A stretch of 64,000 nt of DNA from Nonomuraea endophytica (GTDB lineage Bacteria > Actinomycetota > Actinomycetes > Streptosporangiales > Streptosporangiaceae): positions 779,123 through 843,122 of the forward strand of contig NZ_JACHIN010000002.1 of the NCBI RefSeq assembly GCF_014203235.1. The letters are read 5' to 3'. Below, one piece after another: positions 15,419 to 26,995 of this stretch. How positions within the stretch are numbered: position 1 is the stretch's first letter; every line of letters begins with the position of its first letter. The notes beneath the pieces were generated by a model. The model had not been told where the DNA came from. It worked only from the letters and a program-made list of their open reading frames with translations, and did not search any database. The position numbers and the translations under genes are program-made.

Positions 15419-18195
15419 GCCTGATCAGCTCTCTGCGCGAGGAGACGCCGAGCTTGGGATAGGCCTTGTAGAGGTGGTACTCGACGGTCCGCGGGCTCAG
15501 GAACAGCTTGGCCGCGATCTCCCTGCTGCTCGCTCCGTCGGCCGCCAGCCGTACCACCTGGAGCTCCTGCGGCGTCAGCCGGTCGAGCAGGTCGGCCGCG
15601 GCGGGCGTCGCGGCCGAGCCGCCCGCGATCCGCAACTCGGCCCGCGCCCGCTCGGCCCACGGCCGCGCACGCAGCCGTTCGAACGTCTCCAACGCCGACC
15701 CCAGCAGCCCCCTCGCGTCGGCGCGGCGCCGCTCACGCCGCAACCACTCGCCGTAGAGAAGCTCGGTCCGCGCGCGCTCGAAGGGCCGGCTCGTCCCCTC
15801 ATGCAGCTGTACGGCCCGCGCGAAGTGAGCCTCGTCGTCGGTCAGCAAGGCCAGGCAGCGCTCGGCCATCGACAGCGCCCAGGGCTGCCCGCCGGCGGCC
15901 GACCACTCGCGCAGCGCGCGCAACGGCTCCCGCGCCGCCTCCGGCGCGCCGACCCTGACGGCGGCCTCCACGAGATCCCCGGTCGCGCCCATGAGCACAC
16001 CCGCGTGCCCGCCGGGACCCTGACGGGCGGCGAGCAGGCGGTCGAGCGCCTCCTGGGGACGTCCGAGGCCCAGGTCGAGCAGGCTCAGCATCGTGTCGGC
16101 GGCGACCCGGCCGGTGGCGGTGGAGTGGCGGGTGAGTTCCAGGCAGCGTTCCTCGTCGCCCTCGATCGCGGCGATCCTGGCCAGGACCGTGTCGAGCTGC
16201 CCGGCCCGGCGGCGCAGCCCGGTGTCGCGGGCGATCGCCGCCGCCTCGGCCACGGACGCCTCGGCGTCGCGGTGGAGCCCGGCCACGACCTGTATCTGGG
16301 CGAGCGCCTGGAGGGCGTCGGGCAGCGCGCCGACCAGCCCGTAGCGGCGGCACATGGCCACCTCCTCGGCCGCCCTGGCGAGGGCGGCGGCGTCGTCGCC
16401 CACGATCCAGCCCAGGTGCACCGCCCGCATCCGCGGCCCGCCCTCCTCCCGCGCGGCGGTCGTGAGCAGGCGGACACCCTCGGAGTGGTCGCCGGAGATC
16501 AGCGCGGCCATGCCGCGCGCCGCCGGGTCCGGCCGTCCCAGGGACTCCAGCCGGTCGGCGGCCACCTCCACGATGTCCGGCATACCGGCGAACCAGGCGT
16601 AGTCGGCGGCGGTGCGCAACATCCCGGCCGCCACGTCCACGGGCGCCGTTCCTGCGGCCTCCACGAGGATGGCGGCGGCGTCGCCCGCGTCGCCGCGCTC
16701 CAGCTCCACCGCGGCGCGCACCCGGGCCGCCGTCGCCGGCGCTGGCCCGGCGGAGGTGAGTGCGCGGGTCTGCTCGGCCAGGTCGGCCGCGAGGTCGACG
16801 TCACCGGCGGACAGGGCGAGCGTGGCGGCCTCGGCCAGGCGGACGGCGCGTTCGTCCTGGTCGGGGGTGAGGTGGGCGGCCTGCCGGTAGAGGTGCGCGG
16901 CGGCGGCGCAGGCGGTGCGGAGCCTGGCCCGCTCGGCGGCGGCCACCAGTTCGGCCGCCGTCTCCTGGTCGGGGGCGATCGTGACCAGGGACAGATGCAG
17001 GGCGCGGGTGTCGGGGTCGTCGGCCGCGCCCGCCAGCGCCCGGTGCGCGGCCATCCGCCGGGCCATGGGCATGCCACGGTAGGCGGCGGTGGCGATCAGC
17101 GGGTGCCGGAAGGCGATCCCGGCCCCGGTGACCCGGATCAGCGCGGCACGCTCGGCAGGCTGCAGATCGTCAAGCCCGGCCCCGAACTCCCTCCCCGCCA
17201 CCAACACCGCCCGCAAATCCCGCCCCTCCTGCCCAAAACCCCCAAAAGACCCAGAAGACCGGGAAGAGCCGGCGATGCCGGACAGGCCGGACGAGCCCGA
17301 GGGCCCCCGGGACGAGCCGCGGGAGCCGGACGAGCCCGAGGGGCCGTGGGAGGTGGGCGAGCCGGAGGGGTTGGCCTCGACGTGGGCGCTGCCTGCGGCG
17401 GCGGTGAGGAGCAGCATGAGCTGGGTCCGTTCCGGCAGGACCGCGATCTGTGCCCGGAAGGCGGCCAGCACCCGATCGGCCACCGGCAGCGGCTCGCCCC
17501 GCCCGCCCTCGGGCGCGGCCGCCGCGAACTCACGCAGCGCCAGCGGGTTGCCGCCCGACTCGGCCAGCACACGTTCCCGCAACGCGGGCGCCAGCCCGTA
17601 CGCGCCCAGCAAAAGACCGGCGTCATCGGCCCCAAGCCGCTCGGGACGCAGCTCAGCCAGCCCCGGCGCGTCGAACCCCTCCGGCCGCGCCGCGAACACC
17701 ATGGCCACCCCCGTCGGCGCCGAGCCGCCGGGCGGCGAAGGTCAGCGCGTCCGTGCTGGCCCGGTCCAGCCATTGCGCGTCGTCCACCAGGCACAGGACA
17801 GGCTGCTCGCCCGCCAGCTCGGCCAGCAGCGTCAACACGGCCAGCCCGATCCTGAACCGGTCGCTGGGCGCCTCGTCCGCCGCCGGGCCGCCCAGGACGG
17901 AGTGCAGCGCGCGGGCCTGGGCCTCGGGCAGATCATCCAGCCGGGACTGCAACGGCCACAACAGCCCGACCAGTCCGGCAAAGGCCAGGTCGGCCTCGGC
18001 CTCGACGCCGGTCACCCTGACCACCCGCACCCCGTCGACCCCGGCCCGCTCGGCGGTCCAGTCGAGCAGCGCCGACTTGCCGATGCCCGCCTCGCCGCGC
18101 AGGACCAGCGCCCCGCTCCGTCCCTCCAGGGCGTCGGTGACCAAGGCCCCGAGCGCGGCTTGCTCGGCGCGCCTGCCGTGCAGCACGTGGCCCAC
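15405..18195 (-). pseudogene. LuxR-family regulator with N-terminal AAA ATPase, broken by a 1-base frameshift
   Basis: Together the two frames encode a ~929-residue regulator of the large LuxR (LAL) type. The first frame (18195 to about 17708) carries Walker A GEAGIGKSALL and Walker B PVLCLVDDAQWLD. The second continues with the rest of the ATPase, a long helical-repeat middle, and a C-terminal LuxR helix-turn-helix (LTPQELQVVRLAADGASSREIAAKLFLSPRTVEYHL). The break is a run of five C at 17708-17712; one base fewer restores the join as RLGADGVAMVFAAR. It may be a true mutation, a phase-variable run or a sequencing error. A Gly/Ser-rich insert (about 17200-17390) is unusual for the family. An MFS exporter lies divergently upstream. 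Confidence 0.82.
17196..17385 (-). repeat. Gly/Ser-rich low-complexity insert in the LuxR ATPase regulator
   Basis: About 60 residues consist mainly of Gly, Ser, Pro and Arg (units such as GPSGSSGSRGSS), between ATPase-region sequence and the helical repeats. The DNA has short GGACGAGCC-like repeats, so it probably grew by slippage. Confidence 0.55.
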
Positions 18196-18249
18196 CGGAC
18201 ACCCCCGAAGTTCCGTAACCCAACCCAGAAATCCTACTGATTCGCGGTA

Positions 18250-18266
18250 CGTAGACCTTTCCTACG
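18250..18266. promoter_or_regulatory. Inverted repeat upstream of the MFS exporter
   Basis: CGTAG (18250-18254) and CTACG (18262-18266) are separated by 7 bases in the 102-base divergent region between the LuxR-type regulator and the MFS gene. It could be the LuxR-type site; the arms are short, so the call is tentative. Confidence 0.3.
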
Positions 18267-18297
18267 GTGGTGACCAGCCGTTTTAAGGAGTTTGACC

Positions 18298-19707
18298 GTG
18301 AATGAGAAACGTGGGATGAGCCTGGCTCTCCTGGCGTTCGCCAACCTGATCACCTCACTGGATTTCACCATCGTCTACGTCGCCTTGCCGGACATCGCGC
18401 GGGAGGTCGGGTTCACCCCGCACTCGCTGCAGTGGGTGGTGAGCGCCTACGCGGTGCTGTTCGGCGGGTTCCTGCTGCTCGGCGGCCGGTTGGCGGACCT
18501 GGTGGGCCGGCGCAGGATGTTCGCCGCCGGCCTCAGCCTGTACGGCGTGGGCTCCCTGCTCGGCGGCCTGGCCCCCTCCCCCGCCCTGCTGATCGTGGCC
18601 AGGATGCTCCAGGGACTCGGCGGGGCGATCCTCGCACCGGCCACGCTTTCCCTGGTCAACACCATGTTCCCGGCCGGCAGTGCCCGTACCAGAGCGTTGA
18701 CCGTGTGGGCGACCGGCGGCGCGGCGGGGCTGAGCCTCGGCTCGCTGCTCGGCGGCGCGCTCACCAACTGGCTCGGCTGGCAGTGGGTCTTCTTCGTCAA
18801 CGTGCCGCTGGCCCTCATCGGCCTCGCCCTCGCGCCCGGCCTGCTGGTCGCCGACGGCGCGCGGGAGCGCGGGCGGACCTTCGACCTGCCCGGCGCCCTC
18901 ACCGGTACGGCCGGCGTCACGCTCCTGGTGTTCGCCGTCGCCCAGGGACCGGAGGCGGGCTGGACCTCGACCCCGGTCATCGTCTCGGCCCTGCTGGCCG
19001 CGGCCCTGCTGGCGGCGTTCCTGATGGTGGAGAAACGCAGTTCCAGCCCCCTGATGCCGCTGAGGCTGTTCGGCAACCGGAGCCTGAGCGCCGCCGCCGT
19101 GGTCATCCTGGTGTTCGGGCTGACCCTGCAGGCGATCCCGTACTTCCTGACGCTCTACTTCCAGGGCGTGCTCGGGTTCACCGCGCTGCAGACCGGGGTC
19201 GCCTTCCTCGGCCCGACCCTGTCCATCACGTTCGGCAACACGATCAGCGAGCGCCTGATCGGCCGGCTCGGCACCAGGACCACGCTCATCGCCGGCATCC
19301 TCGCGGGCGCCGCGGGCAGCGCGCTGCTCGGGCCGGGGATGACGGCGGACGGGTCGTACCTGACCGTGCTGGCCGGCATCGTGGTCGTCGGCCTGGGGAT
19401 GGGCCTGATCTACCCGGCCATGTTCAACGCGGTGGGCAGCGGTGTGGACGGCTCCGAGCAGGGCACCGCCTCCGGCATCGCCAACACCGCGCTCCAGGTG
19501 GGTTCGGGGGCCGGGCTGGCGGTGCTGGTGGCCGTGGCCAACGCCGGGCTGGGCGGGCTGTCCGGTGAGGCGCTGCGCGCGGCCACCGCCGACGGCCTCG
19601 CGGTCGCCGCCTACGTCGCCGCGGCCGGATCGCTGCTCGGCGTCCTGGCCGCGCTGCGCCTGCCCGGCCTGTCCAGGACCCCGGTCCTGGCGGAGGACAG
19701 CGTCTGA
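18298..19707 (+). CDS. MFS multidrug exporter, DHA2 type (14 segments)
   Basis: A membrane protein of 469 residues. Motifs of the DHA2 drug:H+ antiporters are visible: LDFTIVYVALPDIAREVG in segment 1 (motif D1), GGRLADLVGRRRMF (motif A), and RMLQGLGGAILAPATLSL (motif B region). Export of toxic compounds is likely. The GTG at 18298 has AAGGAG seven bases upstream, better than the TTG at 18292 that starts the open frame. The divergent LuxR-type ATPase regulator may control it. A strong bidirectional hairpin follows. Confidence 0.88.
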   Translation: MNEKRGMSLALLAFANLITSLDFTIVYVALPDIAREVGFTPHSLQWVVSAYAVLFGGFLLLGGRLADLVGRRRMFAAGLSLYGVGSLLGGLAPSPALLIVARMLQGLGGAILAPATLSLVNTMFPAGSARTRALTVWATGGAAGLSLGSLLGGALTNWLGWQWVFFVNVPLALIGLALAPGLLVADGARERGRTFDLPGALTGTAGVTLLVFAVAQGPEAGWTSTPVIVSALLAAALLAAFLMVEKRSSSPLMPLRLFGNRSLSAAAVVILVFGLTLQAIPYFLTLYFQGVLGFTALQTGVAFLGPTLSITFGNTISERLIGRLGTRTTLIAGILAGAAGSALLGPGMTADGSYLTVLAGIVVVGLGMGLIYPAMFNAVGSGVDGSEQGTASGIANTALQVGSGAGLAVLVAVANAGLGGLSGEALRAATADGLAVAAYVAAAGSLLGVLAALRLPGLSRTPVLAEDSV

Positions 19708-19712
19708 AAAGC

Positions 19713-19750
19713 CCTGAGGGGTGGCCACCTGGCGGCGGCCACCCCTCAGG
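19713..19750. terminator. Bidirectional terminator between the MFS gene and ilvC
   Basis: CCTGAGGGGTGGCC (19713-19726) and GGCCACCCCTCAGG (19737-19750) form a perfect 14-bp stem with a 10-base loop. AAAA on the left and AAA on the right give short U-tracts in both directions. It should end both the MFS transcript and the ilvBNC transcript. Confidence 0.8.
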
Positions 19751-19759
19751 AAAGCGTGA

Positions 19760-21290
<1,531 letters not shown>

Positions 21291-21291
<1 letters not shown>

Positions 21292-23024
21292 CAGTCCTCG
21301 CTGTCCCAGACCGGGGCCATGTCCCGGGCGATCTTGATGTCGTCGTTGCTGGTGCCCGCGGCCACCATCGGCCAGACCATAGCGTCCTGGTGGACCACGA
21401 AGTCGACCACGACGGGCACGTCGTTGATCTCCATGGCCTTCTTGATGGTCGCGTCCACGTCTTCGGGGCGTTCGCACCGCAGACCGACACAACCATAGGC
21501 CTCGGCGAGCTTCACGAAGTCGGGGATGCGGCGGGTGGTCTGCAGGTCGGTGTTGGAGTAGCGCTTGTCGTAGAACAGGGTCTGCCACTGGCGGACCATG
21601 CCGAGGTTACCGTTGTTGATGACCGCGATCTTGATCGGCACGCCTTCGATGGCGCAGGTGGCCAGCTCCTGGTTGGTCATCTGGAAGCAGCCGTCGCCGT
21701 CGATCGCCCACACGGTCGCCTCGGGCCGGCCCATCTTGGCGCCCATCGCGGCCGGAACGGCGAAGCCCATCGTGCCGAGCCCGCCGGAGTTGATGAACGT
21801 GCCCGGGTTCTCGTAGTCGATGAACTGCGACGCCCACATCTGGTGCTGCCCGACCCCGGCCACGTAGTACGTCTCCGGCCCGGCGATGGCGCTGAGCCGC
21901 TGCATCACGTACTGCGGGGCCAGCGAGCCGTCCTCGAACTCGTCGTAGCCCAGCGGGTAGGTCTCCTTGTAGCCGTTGAGCAGCGTCCACCAGTCGGTGT
22001 AGTCGCCCTTGCCGGCGGTCCCGACGGCGCCGATGAGGTCGGTGATGACCTCCTTGCAGTCGCCCACGATCGGGACGTCCGCGTGGCGGTTCTTGGAGAT
22101 CTCGGCCGGGTCGATGTCCGCGTGCACGATCTTGGCGTGCGGCGCGAACGTGGACAGCTGGCCGGTCACCCGGTCGTCGAAGCGGACGCCGAGGCCGACG
22201 ATCAGGTCGGCCTTCTGCAGCGCGCCGACCGCGGAGACGCTGCCGTGCATCCCGGGCATGCCCATGTGCTGGGGATGGCCGTCGGGGAAGGTGCCGCGCG
22301 CCATCAGCGTGGTGATGACCGGGATCTCGGTCAGTTCGGCCAGCTGCAGCAGCTCGGCCGACGCGCCCGCCTTGTGCACGCCGCCGCCCACGTAGAGGAC
22401 GGGGCGCCGCGACTCGGCGATGAGCTTGGCGGCCTCGCGGATCTGCTTGGAGTGCGGCCGCGTCACCGGGCGGTAGCCGGGCAGCTGCATCGTCGGCGGC
22501 CAGTGGAACTCGGTCTGCGCCTGCAGCGCGTCCTTGGAGATGTCCACCAGGACCGGACCGGGACGGCCGGTGGAGGCGATGTGGAAAGCCTCCATGATCG
22601 TGCGCGGGATGTCCGCGGCATCGGTCACCAGGAAGTTGTGCTTGGTGATCGGCATGGTGATGCCAGAGATGTCGGCTTCCTGGAAGGCGTCCGTGCCGAT
22701 GGCGGCGCTCGCCACCTGTCCGGTGATGGCCACGATCGGCACCGAGTCCATGTAGGCGTCGGCGATCGGGGTCACCAGGTTCGTCGCGCCGGGGCCGCTG
22801 GTGGCCATGCAGACGCCGACCTTGCCGGTCGCCTGTGCGTATCCCTCGGCCGCGTGGCCGGCGCCCTGCTCGTGGCGTACGAGCACGTGCCGGACCTTGA
22901 CCGAGTCGTAGAGGGGATCGTAGGCGGGGAGGATCGCTCCGCCGGGAATCCCGAACACGGTGTCGACTCCCACGTGCTCCAGGGCCCTGACCAGGGCCTG
23001 TGCACCTGTCATCCGTTCGGTCAT
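21291..23024 (-). CDS. ilvB: Acetolactate synthase large (catalytic) subunit
   Basis: A ThDP-dependent enzyme of 577 residues that condenses pyruvate with pyruvate or 2-oxobutyrate, the first common step of branched-chain amino acid synthesis. The ThDP-activating Glu is E52 ([13 protein letters not shown]). The C-terminal ThDP/Mg motif [29 protein letters not shown] is complete, with the central FAD-binding domain between. The ATG at 23024 ([11 protein letters not shown]) has AAGGA eight bases upstream; the frame opens earlier but that part is the attenuator leader. It is expressed from a promoter with a leader peptide and terminator upstream. Confidence 0.96.
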
Positions 23025-23060
23025 CGGCTCGTTCCTTAAAGGCCAGACACTTAAGGACAT

Positions 23061-23098
23061 AAAAAATGCCCCTCCCCACCGGGGGGTGGGACTGGGGC
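23061..23098 (-). terminator. Attenuator terminator of the ilvBNC operon
   Basis: On the transcribed strand GCCCC...GGGGC closes a stem around CCCACC/GGTGGG (23068-23098). The run of six U (23061-23066) follows directly: a textbook intrinsic terminator between the leader peptide and ilvB. It begins 24 bases after the leader stop codon. Confidence 0.85.
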
Positions 23099-23139
23099 GG
23101 CGCGCAGGTCGAAGTGCTTCGCTATCGGCCCGCGCGCCG
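23098..23139 (-). promoter_or_regulatory. Competing (upstream) stem of the ilvB attenuator
   Basis: The last codons of the leader peptide (23129-23139, CGGCGCGCGGG on the transcript) can pair with CCTGCGCGCCG (23098-23108) over 11 positions with one G-U pair. It touches the terminator arm at one base. A second exact 7-bp pairing, GCTTCGC near the leader start with GCGAAGC after its stop, competes with it. Ribosome position on the leader would decide which forms. Confidence 0.6.
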
Positions 23140-23172
23140 GCGAAGTACTACGAGAATCTCACTGCGAAGCAT
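23122..23172 (-). CDS. ilvB leader peptide (16 residues)
   Basis: The reading frame encodes [16 protein letters not shown]. Six of residues 2-10 are branched-chain amino acids (L2, I6, L7, V8, V9, L10), so stalling would report shortage of leucine, isoleucine or valine. The start lies about 7 bases after the -10 box, so the message may be leaderless. Competing stems and a U-tract terminator follow before ilvB. Attenuator peptides of this kind have been predicted for actinobacterial ilvB operons; the details here are read from the sequence. Confidence 0.8.
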   Translation of the reverse strand: MLRSEILVVLRRRAGR

Positions 23173-23178
23173 GCTGCC

Positions 23179-23209
23179 ACCTTAGCCGCTCAATGGCCCA
23201 CAGTGTCAA
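23179..23209 (-). promoter_or_regulatory. Promoter of the ilvBNC operon
   Basis: The -35 TTGACA (23204-23209) matches the housekeeping consensus exactly. The -10 TAAGGT (23179-23184) is 19 bases away; shifting by one base gives 18. The predicted start of transcription falls at or next to the ATG of the leader peptide. Confidence 0.6.
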
Positions 23210-23239
23210 CTTGCTGGACAGCTATCTCATTATTTGGGA

Positions 23240-25864
23240 TCACAGCGCCGACTGCAGGCTGGTGCGCATCAGGGTGTCGACCCCCCGCGCCGCCATCGGC
23301 CGCGCCACCAGGAAGCCCTGGCCGCGCGTGCAGCCCATCTCCCGCAGCTTCTCCAGCTGCTCGGGGCGCTCGATGCCCTCGGCCACGACGATCAGGCCCA
23401 GGTCGTGTCCCAGACGGACGATCGTCCTGGTCAGCAGCGTCAGCGTCTCGTCGCGGCCCAGGCCGGAGACGAAGCTCGGGTCGATCTTGATCATGTCGAC
23501 CGGGAGCTGCCGCAGGAACGCCAGCGAGGCGTAGCCGGTGCCGAAGTCGTCGATGGCCAGCCGTACGCCCAGAGCACGCAGCTCCGACAGCCGGGAGATC
23601 GTCTCCTCGGCGTCCTCCACCAGCATCTCCTCGATCACCTCAAGGGTCAGCGCGGAGGCCGGCAGCCCGCTCTCCTCCAGGGCCTGCGAGACCGTCTCGA
23701 CGAAGCGCGGCGCGGTGATCTGCCGGGCCGAGAGGTTGAGCGACAGGCCGATGTCCCAGGAGGACGCCCGCCAGGCGGCCACCTCGCGGCAGGCCTCGCG
23801 CAGGATCCACTCGCTCAGCGGCACGATCAGCCCGGTGTCCTCGGCGGGGCCGAGGAACTGCTCGGGCGGCACGAACGTCGAGCCGCGCCACCAGCGCACC
23901 AGCGCCTCCACCGCGGTCACCCGCGAGGTCGCCAGGTCCACCACCGGCTGGTACTCGATCGCGAACTGGTTCTCGATCAGCGCCCGCTGCAGGTCGGCGG
24001 CGAGTTCGAGGCGGCGCACCGCGTCGGCGTGCATCTGCGCGGCGAACACCTCCACCCGCCGGCCGCCCAGGTCCTTCGCCCTCGCCATGGCCACGTCGGC
24101 GTTGCGCAGGAGATCGCCCGCGGGCATCTCCTCCTCGGCGAAGGCCACGCCCACGGACGCGGTCAGCGCCACGTCGCGGTCGGCGACCCGGAAGGGCTCC
24201 TGGGAGACCGCGCGCAGCAGGCGCTCGGCCACGTCCACCGCGAGCTGGGCCTCGCCGCCGGTCTCCACCAGCACCGCGAACTCGTCACCGCCCCAACGGG
24301 CGAGCGTGTCCTCGGGGCGTACGACGCCGCGCAGCCGTCTGGCCGCCTGGCCGAGCAGGGTGTCGCCGCTGGCGTGGCCCACCGAGTCGTTGACCGAGGT
24401 GAAGCCGTCGAGGTCGAGGAAGATCGCGGCCTGCCCTGAGACCCGTCCCGCCACGACCTCGCGGGTGCGCTCCTCGAAGTAGGAGCGGTTGGGCAGCCCG
24501 GTGACGCCGTCGTGGAAGGTCAGGTGGACGACCTGGTTGCGCAGGGCCTCTTCGTCGCTGATGTCGCGGGTGGTGATCAGCAGCACGTCCTCGCCGCCCA
24601 CGTGGCGGGTGGCCACCGACTCGGTGGGCCGCCAGGTGCCGTCGGCCGCGCGTACCCGGCAGGCGATCAGGCAGGCGCCGGGCTCCGCCGTGTCCTCGTC
24701 GAGGCCCATGGCGCGCAGCGCGATCTGGATGCCGGGCAGGTCTTCGGGGTGGATGTAGTCGAAGATCGAGCCGCCGACGATCTCGTCGGGGCGGTAGCCG
24801 TACGTGACCTCGACGCCCGCGCCGATCTCGCGCACGGTGCCGTCGTAGTCGCACAGCAGCACCACGTCGCCCGAGCTCTCGGCCAGCTCGCGCAGCTGCC
24901 GGTCGCCGAGCGCGACCAGCCCGCGCAGCCGCGCGTGCGAGGTCGCCAGCACGAACAGGCGCAGCACGAGGATCAGCACCACGGAGGCGGCGACCACCAC
25001 GACGCCGGTGACCGGACGGTCGCGGCTGCCGGCCAGGTGGGCGGCGAGCACGACGACCGAGACGGCCACCAGGGCCAGCGGGACCAGCGCGAGCAGATCG
25101 GACACGGCGGCGGCGCTCGCGGGCCGCTCGTCGTCGGTACGGCGCACGCCCCAAGGGGCCGCCGCCAGCAGCAGGAACGCCACCGGCGCCAGCACGAGGC
25201 TCCACGTGGGCGGGGCGCCCTCGCCGAGCCTGGCCACGGCGGAGGCGGTCTCGGCGACCGTGGTCGTGGCCAGGACGCCGATCCCGGCCAGCCCGAGCGG
25301 CAGGCCGGAGAGCGTCCCCTTGACCACGACGGGGATGGTCGCGCAGGTCACCAGCAGGCAGACCATGGCGGGCAGCAGCATGAAGGTGAAGCCGGGCGAG
25401 CTTTCGGCGTAGACCTGGCGCAGCGCGACGACCCAGCCGATGAGGAAGAGCGCGGCCGTGCACAGGTAGGCGTCGATCAGGTAGCGCAGCGCCGCCTTGG
25501 CGGTGGTCCTGCGTCCCGAGGCGATGATCGCCCCGCCCGCCATGAGGACGGCGCCGACCAGCACGAGCAGGTCGGCGAAGCTGAGGATGAAGCTGGAGGC
25601 GGTGGCTATCGGGCGCACGCCGACACCGGCCGACCACACCACGGCGCCCGCGCCCAGCCAGCGCGCCCCGGCCGCGTGCCGTGCGTCGCCCGACCTGAAC
25701 GCGCTCACCAGCAGGGAGACCGCCGCCAGCAGCGCCGCCGTCAGTCCCGCGATCGCGCCGGTCACCAGCGCCGGCCCGCCCACCGCCAGCGCAATGGCGA
25801 AACCGGCCGCGCCTATGGCGGCGGCGGCCGTAATCGGCGCCCGTGGGTCACGCCAGCGGATCAC
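23240..25864 (-). CDS. Membrane PAS-GGDEF-EAL protein (c-di-GMP turnover), CdgF-like
   Basis: About 874 residues: eight or nine membrane segments (about 10-310), a PAS domain (about 325-425), GGDEF (about 440-600; WGGDEF near 525), and EAL (about 620-860). The GGDEF motif is intact and RPED stands exactly five residues before it, an inhibitory I-site. EAL residues also look intact (EALVRW, DDFGTGY, IKID, VVAEGIE), so both synthesis and breakdown of c-di-GMP are possible. The GTG at 25864 is preferred (GAGGG eight bases upstream); the frame is open to 26032. Its place beside ilvB recalls Streptomyces CdgF, from memory. Confidence 0.88.
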   Translation of the reverse strand: MIRWRDPRAPITAAAAIGAAGFAIALAVGGPALVTGAIAGLTAALLAAVSLLVSAFRSGDARHAAGARWLGAGAVVWSAGVGVRPIATASSFILSFADLLVLVGAVLMAGGAIIASGRRTTAKAALRYLIDAYLCTAALFLIGWVVALRQVYAESSPGFTFMLLPAMVCLLVTCATIPVVVKGTLSGLPLGLAGIGVLATTTVAETASAVARLGEGAPPTWSLVLAPVAFLLLAAAPWGVRRTDDERPASAAAVSDLLALVPLALVAVSVVVLAAHLAGSRDRPVTGVVVVAASVVLILVLRLFVLATSHARLRGLVALGDRQLRELAESSGDVVLLCDYDGTVREIGAGVEVTYGYRPDEIVGGSIFDYIHPEDLPGIQIALRAMGLDEDTAEPGACLIACRVRAADGTWRPTESVATRHVGGEDVLLITTRDISDEEALRNQVVHLTFHDGVTGLPNRSYFEERTREVVAGRVSGQAAIFLDLDGFTSVNDSVGHASGDTLLGQAARRLRGVVRPEDTLARWGGDEFAVLVETGGEAQLAVDVAERLLRAVSQEPFRVADRDVALTASVGVAFAEEEMPAGDLLRNADVAMARAKDLGGRRVEVFAAQMHADAVRRLELAADLQRALIENQFAIEYQPVVDLATSRVTAVEALVRWWRGSTFVPPEQFLGPAEDTGLIVPLSEWILREACREVAAWRASSWDIGLSLNLSARQITAPRFVETVSQALEESGLPASALTLEVIEEMLVEDAEETISRLSELRALGVRLAIDDFGTGYASLAFLRQLPVDMIKIDPSFVSGLGRDETLTLLTRTIVRLGHDLGLIVVAEGIERPEQLEKLREMGCTRGQGFLVARPMAARGVDTLMRTSLQSAL

Positions 25865-26057
25865 AGTCCTTGCCCTCACATCGACAGTGTGTGCGGTGCC
25901 GGGTACGCGGGTGGTGACAACGCCGATGTCGTCACCGATCTGATAACCACACAGACCGAATTGCTCTCGAGTCCTCCTTGACTGAGAGTCAAGAGGGCCC
26001 AATAGACGACTACCGTACGCACCGAAGGTCACGGACCAGCCACGTTCCGGATTCCTC

Positions 26058-26966
26058 TCAATACGTGTCGGAAATGACGTTGTTAAGCGGCTCGCCCGCC
26101 AGATAGCGCAGCAGTTGCGAGCGCACCAGGCGCAGCATGCGCCGCCCTGACGCGGGGGTGCTGCCCGCGACGTGCGGGGTGATGAGCAGGCCGGGAGCCG
26201 ACCAGAGCGGGTGCCCTTCCGGCAGCGGCTCGGGGGCGGTGACGTCCACGGCCGCCTTGAGCCGGCCGGACTTCAGCTCGGCCACCAGGGCGTCGGTGTC
26301 GACCACGCCGCCCCTGGCCGCGTTGACGAGCAGCGCGCCGTCCTTCATCCGGGCCAGGAACGCCGCGTCGACCATGCCCGCGGTGTCGGCGGTGGCCGGC
26401 ACGAGCAGCACGACCACGTCGGCCCGCGGCAGCAGTTCGGGCAGTTCGTCCATGCCGTGCACGCCCTCGCGCGCGGTGCGGGCCACCCGGACGACGTCCA
26501 CCTCGAACCCGTCGAGCCGCCGCTCCAGCGCGCCGCCGATGGACCCGTAGCCGACGATCAGCACCGTGGAGTCGGCCAGGACCCCGGTGTGGTGATAGGT
26601 CCAGGCGCCCCTGCGCTGCGCGTCCACGAACTCGGGGAACTCGCGCAGCACCGCGATCATCGCGCCGACCGCCCACTCGGCGGTGCCCGCGTCGTGGACG
26701 CCGCGCGCGTTGCAGAGCACCGCGCCCTCGGGCATGTTCGGCCGGTACGGTTCCACCCCCGCGGTGACCGTCTGCACGAGGCGCAGCGAGGGCATCTTGG
26801 CCAGCGTCCCCTTGACGTCGCGCGGCGTGATCAGCGGCGGCACCCACACCTCGACGTCCTCGATCCCGTCCGGCAATTCCCCCTTCCCGTCATAGACCAC
26901 GCATTGAACGCGAGGCAGGTCGGAAAGGACGTCAATCATGGCTTCTGACGGCACCCAGATCTTCAT
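26058..26966 (-). CDS. D-isomer specific 2-hydroxyacid dehydrogenase
   Basis: An NAD(P)-dependent cytosolic enzyme of 302 residues related to glyoxylate/hydroxypyruvate reductases. The nucleotide motif is GYGSIG (VLIVGYGSIGGALERRL). The catalytic Arg is in VNAARGGVVDTDAL, the Glu in APEPLPEGHPLW, and the His in LLITPHVAGSTPAS. The substrate cannot be fixed from sequence. It is divergent from the sugar dehydrogenase lipoprotein with 29 bases between the starts, so the two may share control. Confidence 0.9.
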   Translation of the reverse strand: MKIWVPSEAMIDVLSDLPRVQCVVYDGKGELPDGIEDVEVWVPPLITPRDVKGTLAKMPSLRLVQTVTAGVEPYRPNMPEGAVLCNARGVHDAGTAEWAVGAMIAVLREFPEFVDAQRRGAWTYHHTGVLADSTVLIVGYGSIGGALERRLDGFEVDVVRVARTAREGVHGMDELPELLPRADVVVLLVPATADTAGMVDAAFLARMKDGALLVNAARGGVVDTDALVAELKSGRLKAAVDVTAPEPLPEGHPLWSAPGLLITPHVAGSTPASGRRMLRLVRSQLLRYLAGEPLNNVISDTY

Positions 26967-26995
26967 GCCGAGAACCTTACGACCCGGGGGTCAGT

